From positions 1,302,001-1,366,000 of the forward strand of contig OZ245783.1 in the NCBI GenBank assembly GCA_965227875.1: a stretch of 64,000 nucleotides of DNA. The letters run 5' to 3'. The notes under the pieces are model-generated. The model ran no database searches. It had not been told where the DNA came from and saw only the letters and a list, made by a program, of their open reading frames with translations. Origin of the DNA: G965227875 sp965227875 (GTDB lineage: Bacteria; Pseudomonadota; Alphaproteobacteria; Rhizobiales; JAJFHC01). A program made the translations under genes and the position numbers. Of the stretch, positions 54,219-64,000 are shown one piece after another (the first letter of the stretch is position 1; each line of letters begins with the position of its first letter).

Positions 54219-55480
54219 CCCTCGAACTCGGACTCACGATTGCGACGATTTTCGCAATGCTGTTGCTTTCTGCTTTCTTTTCCGGCTCGGAAACGGCCCT
54301 GACCGCCACGTCGCGGGCCCGGCTGCATGAACTGGAGCGCCGGGGAAACCGCAAGGCCACCCGCGTCCAGCAGCTGGTCAAGGCGCCGGAACGGCTCATC
54401 GGCGCGATCCTGCTCGGTAACAACCTCGCCAATATTCTCGCCTCCGTCATGGCGACCAGCGTCTTTCTCCAATTCTTCGGAGAAACCGGCGTGATCTACG
54501 CCACCCTCGTGATGACGACGCTGGTGCTGGTGTTTGCGGAAGTCCTGCCGAAGACCTATTCGATCACCAATCCGGACCGGGTCGCCCTCGTCGTGGCGCC
54601 GATACTCCGGCCGATGGTCATCATCCTCGCCCCGATCACCGCGGCGGTTCAGTTCATCGTCAGGCGCACCCTCATTCTTCTCGGCGCCAGGAGCGGCGAC
54701 ATCGACGACGGGCTGTCGGCACACGAGGAACTGCGCGGCGCCATCAATCTCCACCATCTCGAGGGCGGGGTGGTGAAGGACGACCGCGACATGCTCGGCG
54801 GCATCCTCGACCTCCAGGAACTCGCGGTGGAAGACGTGATGGTTCACCGCACCAAGATGGTGACGGTGGATTCGTCGGAGCCGAACGCCACGATCGTCGA
54901 GCACCTGCTGACCAGCGGCTACACCCGGCTGCCCGTCTGGACGGACGATCCCGACAACATCGTCGGCATCCTTCACGCCAAGGACGTGCTCAAGGGCCTG
55001 CTCGATGTCGGCGGAGACGTCAACAAGCTCGACATCATTTCCCTGTGCGCGAAGCCATGGTTCGTGCCCGACACCACCAATGCCCGCGACCAGCTCAACG
55101 CTTTCCTGAAACGCAAGACCCACTTCGCCATCGCCGTCGACGAGTATGGCGAGGTGATGGGGCTGTTCACGCTTGAGGACATCCTGGAGGAGATCGTCGG
55201 CGAGATCGACGACGAGCATGACACCACCACGGTCGGCGTCCGTCCCCAGCCCGACGGCGCGGTCAACGTGGACGGCACCGTCAATATCCGCGATCTCAAC
55301 CGCGCCATGGACTGGAACCTGCCGGACGACGAGGCCACGACCATCGCGGGTCTCGTCATTCACGCCGCCCAGACCATCCCCGACGTGGGTCAGGCCTTCA
55401 CGTTCTACGGCTTCCGCTTCGAGGTGCTGCGAAAGCGCAGGAACCAGCTCACGGCCATCCGCATCGTGCCTATCAAGTAG
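54215..55480 (+). CDS. CNNM/CorC-family membrane protein with CBS domains
   Basis: 421 residues. The N-terminal DUF21 domain with three to four hydrophobic segments (SAFFSGSETALTATSRARLH, LLGNNLANILAS, AEVLPKTYSITNPDR) is followed by two CBS domains (VEDVMVHRTKMV, THFAIAVDEYGEVMGLFTLED) and a C-terminal CorC/HlyC domain. Relatives transport or regulate magnesium; older annotations call them haemolysins. It is coupled to aroB by an ATGA overlap. Confidence 0.93.
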   Translation: MTLELGLTIATIFAMLLLSAFFSGSETALTATSRARLHELERRGNRKATRVQQLVKAPERLIGAILLGNNLANILASVMATSVFLQFFGETGVIYATLVMTTLVLVFAEVLPKTYSITNPDRVALVVAPILRPMVIILAPITAAVQFIVRRTLILLGARSGDIDDGLSAHEELRGAINLHHLEGGVVKDDRDMLGGILDLQELAVEDVMVHRTKMVTVDSSEPNATIVEHLLTSGYTRLPVWTDDPDNIVGILHAKDVLKGLLDVGGDVNKLDIISLCAKPWFVPDTTNARDQLNAFLKRKTHFAIAVDEYGEVMGLFTLEDILEEIVGEIDDEHDTTTVGVRPQPDGAVNVDGTVNIRDLNRAMDWNLPDDEATTIAGLVIHAAQTIPDVGQAFTFYGFRFEVLRKRRNQLTAIRIVPIK

Positions 55481-55495
55481 GGGCGTCGCGCCCGG

Positions 55496-55768
55496 CTATT
55501 CCGGCGCGTCCGCCTTTATGGCGAGCGCGTGCACCGGCCCGGCCAGTTCGTCCGCGAGGATCTCGTTGACCATGCGGTGGCGCTGGACCAGGGGCTTGTT
55601 CCTGAAGGCTTCCGACACCACCTTGACCCTGAAATGGGTTTCACCCTCGGGCCGGGCGCCGGCATGGCCCGCATGGAGATGCGACTCGTCGTCGACGTCC
55701 AGGGAGGCCGGCTCCAAAGCCGCCGTTAACTTCTCTATGATTGACTGTCTGACCTGTCCGTCCGCCAT
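55496..55768 (-). CDS. bolA: BolA family protein
   Basis: 90 residues. The family core HLHAGHAGARPEGETHFRVKVVSEAF with LVQRHRMVNEIL is present. BolA proteins work with monothiol glutaredoxins in iron-sulfur/iron regulation. Start is ATG 55768 (MADGQVRQ); the frame reaching 55828 is not used. It converges on the CBS protein and diverges from the J-domain gene. Confidence 0.93.
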   Translation of the reverse strand: MADGQVRQSIIEKLTAALEPASLDVDDESHLHAGHAGARPEGETHFRVKVVSEAFRNKPLVQRHRMVNEILADELAGPVHALAIKADAPE

Positions 55769-55893
55769 TCCTGCACCATGATTTGTTTGCACGGTCGAGA
55801 GCCGAATAGCCTTGTGAAAAACCGCCATGTCAACCCTTCAGACCGGACCGGGCGGCCTTGTGCCGGCCACGCCTTGTGGGCAATAGTGATTCC

Positions 55894-56502
55894 GTGAAAC
55901 TCGAATCGAAATATTTCGACCGCATCAGGGTCAAGCCGGACGAGGATCGGCTGAACCGGCACAGGCATCCCGACTGCCAGTGGCCCGGCTGTTCGGCCGC
56001 GGGCACCCACAAGGCTCCCATGGGGCGCGGCCACGACGGCGAATATCTCATGTTCTGCCTGGATCACGTGCGCGACTACAACAAGTCGTACAACTATTTC
56101 GAGGGGATGAGCGACGAGGACGTCATCACCTACCAGAAATCCGCCATGACCGGCCACAGGCCGACCTGGTCCATGGGCATGAACTCGTGGCGCCAGGGCC
56201 ATGTGGACGGCAAGACTTCGACAGGCGACGAGGCCGGCTTCAGGGATACGTTCGGTTTTTTCGGCGATCGCGATTTCGACCCGGACCCGGCTCCCCGGCG
56301 CACGATCCGCAACGCCGAACGCAAGGCATTTTCCACACTGGGCATTGACGAGACCGCGACGCCGGCCGAAATCAAGGCGCGGTACAAGACCCTCGTCAAA
56401 CGCCACCACCCCGACGCCAATGGCGGCGGCAAGGCGGCGGAGGAAAAACTCCGCGAGATCATCCAGGCCCACGACTACCTGAAATCCGTGGGCTTCTGCT
56501 GA
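55894..56502 (+). CDS. J-domain protein with N-terminal zinc-finger-like motif
   Basis: 202 residues from GTG 55894. The N-terminal part has a C28-x4-C33-x21-C55-x2-H58 arrangement (CQWPGC ... YLMFCLDH) suggesting one metal site. A C-terminal J-domain (about 146-200, HPD at 171-173 in KRHHPDANG) recruits DnaK. It lies between bolA and cobS. A J-domain at the C-terminus is unlike classic DnaJ. The role is unknown; a link to cobaltochelatase assembly is only a guess from position. Confidence 0.88.
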   Translation: MKLESKYFDRIRVKPDEDRLNRHRHPDCQWPGCSAAGTHKAPMGRGHDGEYLMFCLDHVRDYNKSYNYFEGMSDEDVITYQKSAMTGHRPTWSMGMNSWRQGHVDGKTSTGDEAGFRDTFGFFGDRDFDPDPAPRRTIRNAERKAFSTLGIDETATPAEIKARYKTLVKRHHPDANGGGKAAEEKLREIIQAHDYLKSVGFC

Positions 56503-56677
56503 ACCGCCAAATCCGGCGACGGACCGCCGCAGGCACTCGCCATGGGTTCCAAAGCGCCGAGGAATACACTAGTGTGACGCCACCTTGCGTGCCTTGCCTT
56601 TCGGACAACGGCGCATAATTCCTGATCAGAGAGAGACGACGCGCCGGCCGACGGCCCCGCCATGTTGAAAGAACGAA

Positions 56678-57670
56678 ATGATGACTGCTCAAGTGAACGG
56701 TGAAATTCCGGGCGAACCGGACATGCAGGTTTCGGTGCGCCAGGTCTTCGGCATCGATTCCGACCTGGAAGTCCCCGCCTATTCGAGCCCGGACGATCAC
56801 GTTCCCGATCTCGACGAGGATTATCTCTTCAATCCCGAGACGACGCTGGCCATCCTCGCAGGTTTCGCCCACAACCGCCGGGTGATGATCCAGGGTTATC
56901 ACGGCACCGGCAAGTCGACCCATATCGAGCAGGTCGCGGCCCGCCTCAACTGGCCCTGCGTGCGCGTCAACCTCGACAGCCACATCAGCCGCATCGATCT
57001 CGTCGGCAAGGACGCCATCGTCATCAAGGACGGCCAGCAGGTCACCGAGTTCCGCGAAGGCATCCTCCCCTGGGCCCTGCAGACCAACACCGCGCTCGTC
57101 TTCGACGAGTACGACGCCGGCCGCCCCGACGTCATGTTCGTCATCCAGCGCGTTCTCGAAGTGTCCGGCAAGCTGACCCTCCTCGACCAGAACCGCGTGA
57201 TACGTCCGCACAAGGCGTTCCGCCTCTTCGCGACCACCAACACGATCGGCCTGGGAGACACCAGCGGCCTCTACCATGGCACGCAGCAGATCAACCAGGG
57301 CCAGATGGACCGCTGGAGCATCGTGTGCACGCTCAACTACCTGCCGCACGATCGCGAGACCGACATCGTCGCCGCCAAGGTCAAGGCCTACCAGGACGAC
57401 GCCGGCCGCAAGACCATCTCGAACATGGTCAGGGTCGCCGACCTGACGCGCAGCGCCTTCATGAACGGCGACCTGTCGACCGTCATGAGCCCGCGCACGG
57501 TCATCACCTGGGCGGAAAACGCCGACATCTTCAAGGATGTGGGTTTCGCCTTCCGGGTGACCTTCCTCAACAAGTGCGACGAACTGGAACGCGGCATGGT
57601 CGCCGAGTTCTACCAGCGCTGCTTCGGGGAAGACCTGCCGGAGTCGACCGCCAACGTCAGCCTGTCCTGA
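56678..57670 (+). CDS. cobS: Cobaltochelatase subunit CobS
   Basis: 330 residues, the AAA+ motor of the aerobic cobaltochelatase (CobNST), which inserts cobalt into hydrogenobyrinic acid a,c-diamide during B12 synthesis. Walker A GYHGTGKST is near residues 73-81, with FDEYDAGRPDVMF as Walker B and TNTIGLGDTSGLYHGTQQIN as the sensor region. cobT follows 28 bases later. Confidence 0.97.
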   Translation: MMTAQVNGEIPGEPDMQVSVRQVFGIDSDLEVPAYSSPDDHVPDLDEDYLFNPETTLAILAGFAHNRRVMIQGYHGTGKSTHIEQVAARLNWPCVRVNLDSHISRIDLVGKDAIVIKDGQQVTEFREGILPWALQTNTALVFDEYDAGRPDVMFVIQRVLEVSGKLTLLDQNRVIRPHKAFRLFATTNTIGLGDTSGLYHGTQQINQGQMDRWSIVCTLNYLPHDRETDIVAAKVKAYQDDAGRKTISNMVRVADLTRSAFMNGDLSTVMSPRTVITWAENADIFKDVGFAFRVTFLNKCDELERGMVAEFYQRCFGEDLPESTANVSLS

Positions 57671-57698
57671 CACCCGGCCACAGCGTGGAGATATCGGG

Positions 57699-59573
57699 AT
57701 GAGTTCCGGCAAGGAAAGCCCGTCCGAACCGTTCAAGCGCGCGATCACCTTTGCGATGCGCTCGATCGCGCAGGACAATGAACTCACCGTCACCTTCGGC
57801 ACGGACGCGCCGGGGGCACGCGACCACAAGGCGCGCCTGCCCCAGGTCGACCGTGATCTCTCCCCGGAAGTCGTTGCCGTCACCCGCGGCGTTGCCGACG
57901 CCCTGTCCCTGAGGCTCGCCTGCCACGACAACAAGGTCCACGCCCGCATGCTGCCCGAGGGCCGCAATGCCCGGGCGGTGTTCGACGCCGTCGAGCAGGC
58001 CCGCGTCGAGGCCATCGGCTCGCGGATGATGTCGGGCATGGCCGCCAATCTCGATGCCATGCTGGAAGACAAGTTCCGCAAGTCGGGCGCGGCGGACGCG
58101 AGCAAGCGCGAGGACGCGCCTCTGGAGGACGCCATCGCCCTGCTGGTGCGTGAACGTCTCACCGGTCGCGCGCCGCCCGAAGCCGCCCAGCAACTCGTTG
58201 ACGCCTGGCGCCCGTGGATCGAGGACAAGGCGGGCAACCAGCTCGACACGCTGGGCGACTCCCTGGAGGACCAGGCCCATTTCGCGCGGATGATCCGCGA
58301 CATCATCGCCTCGCTCGACATGGCCGACGAACTTGGCGAGGAATCCGAGGACAGCGAAAGCGAAGACGAGGACGGCGACCCGGAAAACAGCGAGCAGGAG
58401 TCCGGCTCCGAGGAATCGGCACAGGAAGCCGAGGGCACCACGTCGACCGAAACCGAACAGGGCGAGGGCGATTCCGAGGACGGCGAACAGCAGGCCGTCG
58501 AGATGGACGCCGACACCCTGCCCGAGGATGCCGACGCGACCGAGGAACCGGAAGGCACTCAGCCCTGGCGCCCGGAACTGCCCTTCTCGAACATGCCGAC
58601 CGATCCGGCCTACAAGGTCTTCACGCCGAATTTCGACGAGGAGATCGCCGCCGAGGACCTGTGCGACGCCGAGGAACTTCAGCGGCTGCGGAACTACCTC
58701 GACAAGCAGCTCGCGAGCCTGCAGGGCGTTGTGGCGCGGCTTGCCAACAAGCTCCAGCGCCGGCTAATGGCGCAGCAGAACCGCGCCTGGGACTTCGACC
58801 TCGAGGAGGGGTTGCTCGACGCCGCACGCCTTTCGCGCGTCGTCATCGATCCCATGCACCCCCTGTCCTTCAAGCTGGAGCGCGACACGGATTTCCGCGA
58901 CACGGTCGTCACCCTGCTGATCGACAATTCTGGTTCCATGCGCGGCCGGCCCATTTCGGTCGCGGCCACCTGCGCCGACGTGCTGGCCCGCACGCTCGAG
59001 CGTTGCGGCGTGAAAGTCGAGATCCTCGGCTTCACCACCCGCGCCTGGAAAGGCGGTCAGTCCCGCGAACAATGGCTTGCCTCCGGCAAGCCGGAGTCGC
59101 CGGGCCGCCTCAACGATCTGCGCCATATCATCTACAAGCCCGCGGACATGCCCTGGCGTCGCGCCCGGCGCAATCTCGGCCTGATGATGCGCGAAGGACT
59201 GCTCAAGGAAAACATCGACGGCGAGGCGCTGATCTGGGCGCACAACCGGCTTCTCGGCCGCCCCGAGCAGCGCCGCATCCTCATGGTGATCTCCGACGGC
59301 GCCCCGGTCGACGACTCGACCCTGTCGGTCAACTCGGGCAACTATCTCGAACGCCACCTGCGCGCCGTGATTTCCGAGATCGAGACGCGCTCGCCGGTCG
59401 AGCTCATCGCCATCGGCATCGGCCATGACGTCACGAGATACTATCGCCGGGCCGTGACGATCGTCGACGCGGAAGAACTTGGCGGCGCCATGACGGAAAA
59501 ACTCGCGGAGCTGTTCGATGAGGATGTCGCTCGTGCCGCCGAAGCCCGCACCCGTCAGCGCAAGGTTCACTGA
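57699..59573 (+). CDS. cobT: Cobaltochelatase subunit CobT
   Basis: 624 residues. The N-terminal domain is followed by a highly acidic low-complexity linker (about 210-290, many Glu/Asp/Ser) and a C-terminal VWA domain with the MIDAS motif DNSGSMRGRPISVAA near residue 408. It forms the chelatase ring with CobS. The large subunit CobN is not in this window. The phytase-like gene begins inside its last 56 bases. Confidence 0.97.
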   Translation: MSSGKESPSEPFKRAITFAMRSIAQDNELTVTFGTDAPGARDHKARLPQVDRDLSPEVVAVTRGVADALSLRLACHDNKVHARMLPEGRNARAVFDAVEQARVEAIGSRMMSGMAANLDAMLEDKFRKSGAADASKREDAPLEDAIALLVRERLTGRAPPEAAQQLVDAWRPWIEDKAGNQLDTLGDSLEDQAHFARMIRDIIASLDMADELGEESEDSESEDEDGDPENSEQESGSEESAQEAEGTTSTETEQGEGDSEDGEQQAVEMDADTLPEDADATEEPEGTQPWRPELPFSNMPTDPAYKVFTPNFDEEIAAEDLCDAEELQRLRNYLDKQLASLQGVVARLANKLQRRLMAQQNRAWDFDLEEGLLDAARLSRVVIDPMHPLSFKLERDTDFRDTVVTLLIDNSGSMRGRPISVAATCADVLARTLERCGVKVEILGFTTRAWKGGQSREQWLASGKPESPGRLNDLRHIIYKPADMPWRRARRNLGLMMREGLLKENIDGEALIWAHNRLLGRPEQRRILMVISDGAPVDDSTLSVNSGNYLERHLRAVISEIETRSPVELIAIGIGHDVTRYYRRAVTIVDAEELGGAMTEKLAELFDEDVARAAEARTRQRKVH

Positions 59574-60633
59574 ACGCTTGAAGCGGGGACTTCGCCCGGC
59601 CTGGCGCAGAACGGCGCTGCGGCGCCTCCTTCCCTCCAGTCTTGCCTGCCTTGCCGTACTGGCCTTTCTCTCCGATCGCGCCCTCTCGCAGTCGACGGGA
59701 CCGCAAGTCGAGACGGAGGAGATCTCCTTCGACCGCTTCCGGCCCGGACGGACGAGGTTCGGCCTGCTCGAATGGACGGGTGGCATCGAGATCAACTCCC
59801 GCCTGCCCGGTTTTGGCGGCCTGTCCGGCCTCGTGCTGTCCGATGACGGAACGCGGATGGTAGCGGTCTCCGATGCCGGCCGCTGGTTCACCGCGGGACT
59901 GGTCTACCGGAACGGGCGGCTCGCCGGCATGCAGGCGCTCCGGTCCGGCAGAATGCGGAACACGAGCGGCCAGCCGATAAGGGGCAAGCGGCGCGGTGAC
60001 GCTGAGTCGGTGGCGCTTTACGACGGCGGGTTCCCCGGCCGGCTGATCGTCGGCTTCGAGACCTATGCAAGAGCCCGCATCTACGACTTCGGCAGGCACG
60101 GTCCGAAGGCCCGCGCCCGGACCTTCAACCTGCCGAAGGATGTCGATCGCGGCCCCAACAACAAGGAACTCGAGGCCATAGGCCGCTTCCCCGGGCGATC
60201 GGCCTTTCGCGGCGCGGTCATCGCGATCAGCGAACACAACCTCGACCCCGCAGGCAACATCCGGGGGTGGATCGTCGGCGGTCCCCGCAACGGGTCGTTC
60301 GCCATCCGGCCGGTCCGCGATTTCATGATCACCGACCTGGCCGTTCTGCCGCCCCGCGGCGATCTTCTAACGCTGGAGCGCCGCTTCAGTCCGCTGACAG
60401 GCGTGGGCATGCTCATCCGCTGGTTTCCCGCCGACGCCATCCGCCCCGGGGCCGTGCTCAAGGGCCGGATCCTGATCGACGTCGGACAGGTTCACGCCAT
60501 CGACAACATGGAAGGGCTGGCGGTGCATCGCGACCGCGAGGGCCGGCTGCGGCTCACGGTCGTCTCGGACGACAACTTCAATCCGCTGCAGCGCACGATC
60601 ATGCACCAGTTCATCTGGGACGAGAAATCCTGA
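59518..60633 (+). CDS. Esterase-like activity of phytase family protein
   Basis: 371 residues. A probable signal or signal anchor spans about residues 30-55 (LLPSSLACLAVLAFLSDRALS). The rest reads as a beta-propeller of the esterase-like phytase family: FGGLSGLVLSDDGTRMVAVSDAG, RRGDAESVALYDGG and MEGLAVHRDREG. The start at 59518 overlaps cobT by 56 bases in another frame. Activity is predicted only by family. Confidence 0.82.
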   Translation: MRMSLVPPKPAPVSARFTERLKRGLRPAWRRTALRRLLPSSLACLAVLAFLSDRALSQSTGPQVETEEISFDRFRPGRTRFGLLEWTGGIEINSRLPGFGGLSGLVLSDDGTRMVAVSDAGRWFTAGLVYRNGRLAGMQALRSGRMRNTSGQPIRGKRRGDAESVALYDGGFPGRLIVGFETYARARIYDFGRHGPKARARTFNLPKDVDRGPNNKELEAIGRFPGRSAFRGAVIAISEHNLDPAGNIRGWIVGGPRNGSFAIRPVRDFMITDLAVLPPRGDLLTLERRFSPLTGVGMLIRWFPADAIRPGAVLKGRILIDVGQVHAIDNMEGLAVHRDREGRLRLTVVSDDNFNPLQRTIMHQFIWDEKS

Positions 60634-60650
60634 ACCGGGCACCGGAAACG

Positions 60651-60684
60651 AAAAGCCGCCGGATCCCTGCGAGATCCGGCGGCT
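60651..60684 (-). terminator. Terminator of rpmB
   Basis: Twelve-base arms agccgccggatc (60654-60665) and gatccggcggct (60673-60684), followed on the minus strand by a CTTTTCG tract. It lies just after the rpmB stop and 20 bases past the phytase-like stop. Confidence 0.85.
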
Positions 60685-60711
60685 CGTCAATTCGAGAACG
60701 GTAGAGCCGTA

Positions 60712-61011
60712 TCAGGCGGACGCGGCTTCCGCTTCCTGTGCCTTTTCGACCTTGCGCTTGATGCGCTGGGCGCGCAGCGACAGATCGTTGTCCCGGGCTT
60801 TCGCCAGGAACGCGTCGAGACCGCCACGGTGTTCGACAGAGCGCAGCGCATGGGCGCTGACACGCATCTTGAACGTCTGTCCGAGGCTGTCGCTCATCAG
60901 GCTGACATCACACAGGTTCGGCAGAAAACGGCGCCGGTTCTTGTTGTTCGCATGACTGACATTATTGCCGGTTAAAACCGCCTTGCCGGTCAATTCGCAG
61001 CGACGGGCCAT
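60712..61011 (-). CDS. rpmB: 50S ribosomal protein L28
   Basis: 99 residues (MARRCELTGKAVLTGNNVSH), the alphaproteobacterial length with a C-terminal extension rich in Ala/Glu/Lys. RKFLPN/RRRFLPNLCDVSL is the family core. It has its own promoter at 61098-61126, an attenuator-like leader hairpin, and a strong terminator downstream. Confidence 0.97.
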   Translation of the reverse strand: MARRCELTGKAVLTGNNVSHANNKNRRRFLPNLCDVSLMSDSLGQTFKMRVSAHALRSVEHRGGLDAFLAKARDNDLSLRAQRIKRKVEKAQEAEAASA

Positions 61012-61054
61012 AGGAGACTCCCGGGTTGCTGATAAAAGAAAATTCTTGCACACG

Positions 61055-61080
61055 CAAAACGGCGCGCCGCGGCGCGCCGT
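61055..61080 (-). terminator. Leader hairpin with T-run ahead of rpmB (possible attenuator)
   Basis: Perfect 10-base arms acggcgcgcc (61059-61068) and ggcgcgccgt (61071-61080) around a two-base loop. On the minus strand the stem is followed by TTTT, as in an intrinsic terminator. It sits 40 or so bases upstream of the L28 ATG and shortly after the predicted start of transcription. Confidence 0.65.
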
Positions 61081-61097
61081 CCCGCAATTTCGCTGTT

Positions 61098-61126
61098 GCT
61101 ATACTGCTGCAAGGCCGGTGCGTCAA
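61098..61126 (-). promoter_or_regulatory. Sigma-70-type promoter of rpmB
   Basis: On the minus strand TTGACG (61121-61126) and TATAGC (61098-61103) are 17 bases apart. The predicted transcript starts near 61091 and enters the GC hairpin at 61080 at once. Confidence 0.65.
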
Positions 61127-61310
61127 GGCCCCCTTTCGGTCCGCATGTCTTGCCGCGGGCTCCACGGCGGCCCAGATTGGAAGCAGGTCCGGCGGACCGG
61201 GCCTCGCGCCCCTTAGGATTTGCATCGGGTGGTGATCCGAGTCAAGAATGTGGCCCTCACCCGGCGGACCTGAACCGACCGACGGACATATGGTTGCAGG
61301 AGAGCACGAC

Positions 61311-62168
61311 ATGACCGCTTCAACGCGATTTGCGATCGTTGGCGCGGCCGGCGCGGTTCTGGCCGCTGGCATGGTGTTGGGCGCGGCGCGGTCGTTCGCC
61401 GACGACCGCATCAGCCTCGACTACGATTTCTACGGCAACGGCATTCGCGTGCTCACGCTGGGTTTCGACGTCAGCCTGAGTGACGATGCCTATTCGGCGC
61501 GCTACGCGCTGAGGACCAAGGGACTGGCCAGCGTGTTCTCCAAGGGAACGACCTTGGCCACGGCGAAGGGCCGCCTGGACGACGGACGCCCCGACCCGCT
61601 CGAATACGGTGCCAGGATCCGCAATTCCGAAGGCAGGCGCGAGATCACCGTGACATGGCCGGGAGAGCAAGCCCTGCCCGTCACCAGGCGCTCCTACAGC
61701 CTGGGCAAGCGAAAGAGCGGATCGATCGCCAAGGCGCTCAAGCCGAGAACGGCCGATCCCATCAGCGCCATGCTCGGGACGATCCTCGGCATGGACGGCG
61801 AACCCTGCCGGTCGGCCGACGAGGTCTATGACGGCAAGGAGATCTTCAAGCTGAAATACGAATATCTCGGCATCGAGACCATACCGAAGAGCGCAAACGG
61901 CAGGTTTTACGGGCCGGCGCACAAGTGCCGGCTGACCTACGAACCGATTGCCGGCCTCTCCAAGAGCAAGCGTCGCCGCCTCGAGGACGATCCTATCCCT
62001 CCCTTCACCGTCTGGATGGCGCCGATCGAAGCCTCCAACGGCAAGGGGGCCTACATGTTGCCGGTCAGGGCGACGGGCAGGATGAAATGGGCAAATCTCG
62101 AGGTCTTCGTACGCAAGGGCAACATATCCGGCAACCCGCTCGTCCCCGCGCCGATCGCCGCAAACTGA
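61311..62168 (+). CDS. DUF3108 domain-containing exported protein
   Basis: 285 residues. A signal peptide (MTASTRFAIVGAAGAVLAAG ... ARSFADD) exports it. The DUF3108 body contains ISLDYDFYGNGIRVLTLGFD, KYEYLGIETI and CRLTYEPIAGLSKSKR with two conserved Cys. Function is unknown; DUF3108 proteins are envelope beta-rich proteins. gcaggaga lies before the ATG at 61311. The frame reaching 61248 is not used. Confidence 0.88.
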   Translation: MTASTRFAIVGAAGAVLAAGMVLGAARSFADDRISLDYDFYGNGIRVLTLGFDVSLSDDAYSARYALRTKGLASVFSKGTTLATAKGRLDDGRPDPLEYGARIRNSEGRREITVTWPGEQALPVTRRSYSLGKRKSGSIAKALKPRTADPISAMLGTILGMDGEPCRSADEVYDGKEIFKLKYEYLGIETIPKSANGRFYGPAHKCRLTYEPIAGLSKSKRRRLEDDPIPPFTVWMAPIEASNGKGAYMLPVRATGRMKWANLEVFVRKGNISGNPLVPAPIAAN

Positions 62169-62340
62169 CCACCTCCGACCGGAACCCGACCGGCTGTCCC
62201 GCAATGAAACAAATCTCCTTAACACCGCTTCGCGGGCACGCGGAATTCACCCGGAAAACGCCCCGGCATGCCGGGCAACGCGCATCCGGCGCGGGTTTCA
62301 GTCAACATATGGCATGGAACCGATACGGAACATCGGCCGG

Positions 62341-62389
62341 GTCAGTGATTCGGTCATCGTTTGTTCACGAGGCATTCGCTTTGTTAACG
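62341..62389 (+). repeat. Direct repeat copy A
   Basis: Begins gtcagtgattcggtca and ends in gttaacg. It shares 16 identical bases, then gtttgttc, then a gttaacg end with copy B at 62563-62612. Confidence 0.75.
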
Positions 62390-62562
62390 AAACCGGCGCC
62401 GGGTTCCACGGCGCGGGAAACACACTGTTAACCTTCCGTCCCGAGCCGTTAACGAATGCACCTCGCCAAGGGTCCAGTCGGACAAGAAAAACCGCCCAGC
62501 CTGCGCACGGAGATCATGACGATCACAACATCTTGTAGGGAACAAATGCCGAATTTGGCGGA

Positions 62563-62612
62563 GTCAGTGATTCGGTCAGTGTTTGTTCCACTCCCGTTCC
62601 GCTTCGTTAACG
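62563..62612 (+). repeat. Direct repeat copy B
   Basis: Second copy of the repeat starting gtcagtgattcggtca, 222 bases downstream of copy A and 80 bases before the helicase ATG. Copies differ mainly in the middle third. Confidence 0.75.
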
Positions 62613-62691
62613 CCCCGTCCGGACCTGTGCCGGAACGGGACAGGTTTCGCCTGCAGTGCCGTTGCGGTTCCCTGCCTGCGGAGACCACACA

Positions 62692-64000
<1,309 letters not shown>

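Larger units (their letters stand above)
62169..62691. other. Intergenic region with imperfect direct repeat
   Basis: 523 bases between DUF3108 and the helicase gene with no gene. It contains two copies of a 49-50-base direct repeat (see separate entries) and several gttaac boxes (62383, 62427, 62448, 62606). Confidence 0.6.

Overview
The window is ordinary GC-rich chromosome from an alphaproteobacterium. The evidence is aerobic cobaltochelatase cobS/cobT, a CtrA/rhizobial-style set of DUF4167, DUF3422, DUF1178 and DUF3108 proteins, a GAF-type PtsP, a Suv3-like helicase near rpmB, and the order lysC-ptsP-rodZ-like-prfA-prmC-DUF4167-clpB. This arrangement is most like the Hyphomicrobiales, but I cannot fix a genus. 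I see no prophage, insertion sequence or CRISPR array.

Positions 1-10351 are the most accessory-looking part: a divergent catabolic cluster. One arm (minus strand) encodes a PotABCD-type ABC importer with an ADP-ribosylglycohydrolase-family enzyme inside the operon and an FMN 2-hydroxy-acid dehydrogenase at its end. The other arm (plus strand) encodes a uronate-dehydrogenase-like SDR, a LacI-family regulator, an SMP-30-type lactonase and a nucleoside hydrolase. Two matching LacI-type operators lie between the arms. Taken together the genes read as uptake and oxidative breakdown of a ribosyl compound (hydrolase, then aldose 1-dehydrogenase, then lactonase, then hydroxy-acid oxidation). This is the best candidate for an undescribed pathway here.

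Positions 10369-16260 hold a complete rRNA operon on the minus strand (16S, tRNA-Ile, tRNA-Ala, 23S, 5S, tRNA-fMet) with a promoter, A/T upstream tracts, boxA and terminator.

Positions 17053-30534 are a housekeeping block: an M23 peptidoglycan endopeptidase, ClpB, a MOSC protein, DUF4167, PrmC with PrfA (overlapping), a RodZ-like protein, PtsP and LysC. Positions 30944-40454 include a membrane-anchored DNA-binding/TPR protein, UbiG, a DUF1178/nitrilase pair, GrxC, ComF divergent from a methyltransferase, an orphan Flp pilin, MutT, ArgJ and a parvulin-type isomerase.

Positions 40668-52187 hold secA, a DUF3422 membrane protein, a small frameshifted gene, an SLC13-type transporter, a GAF histidine kinase, two tandem YafK-like L,D-transpeptidase homologues, AccA, XerD and a 47-residue membrane protein. 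Positions 52406-64000 carry aroK-aroB-CNNM/CorC-like, BolA, a zinc-finger/J-domain protein, CobS-CobT, a phytase-like esterase, L28 with an attenuator-like leader, a DUF3108 protein and the start of a Suv3-like helicase behind a repeat-containing intergenic region.
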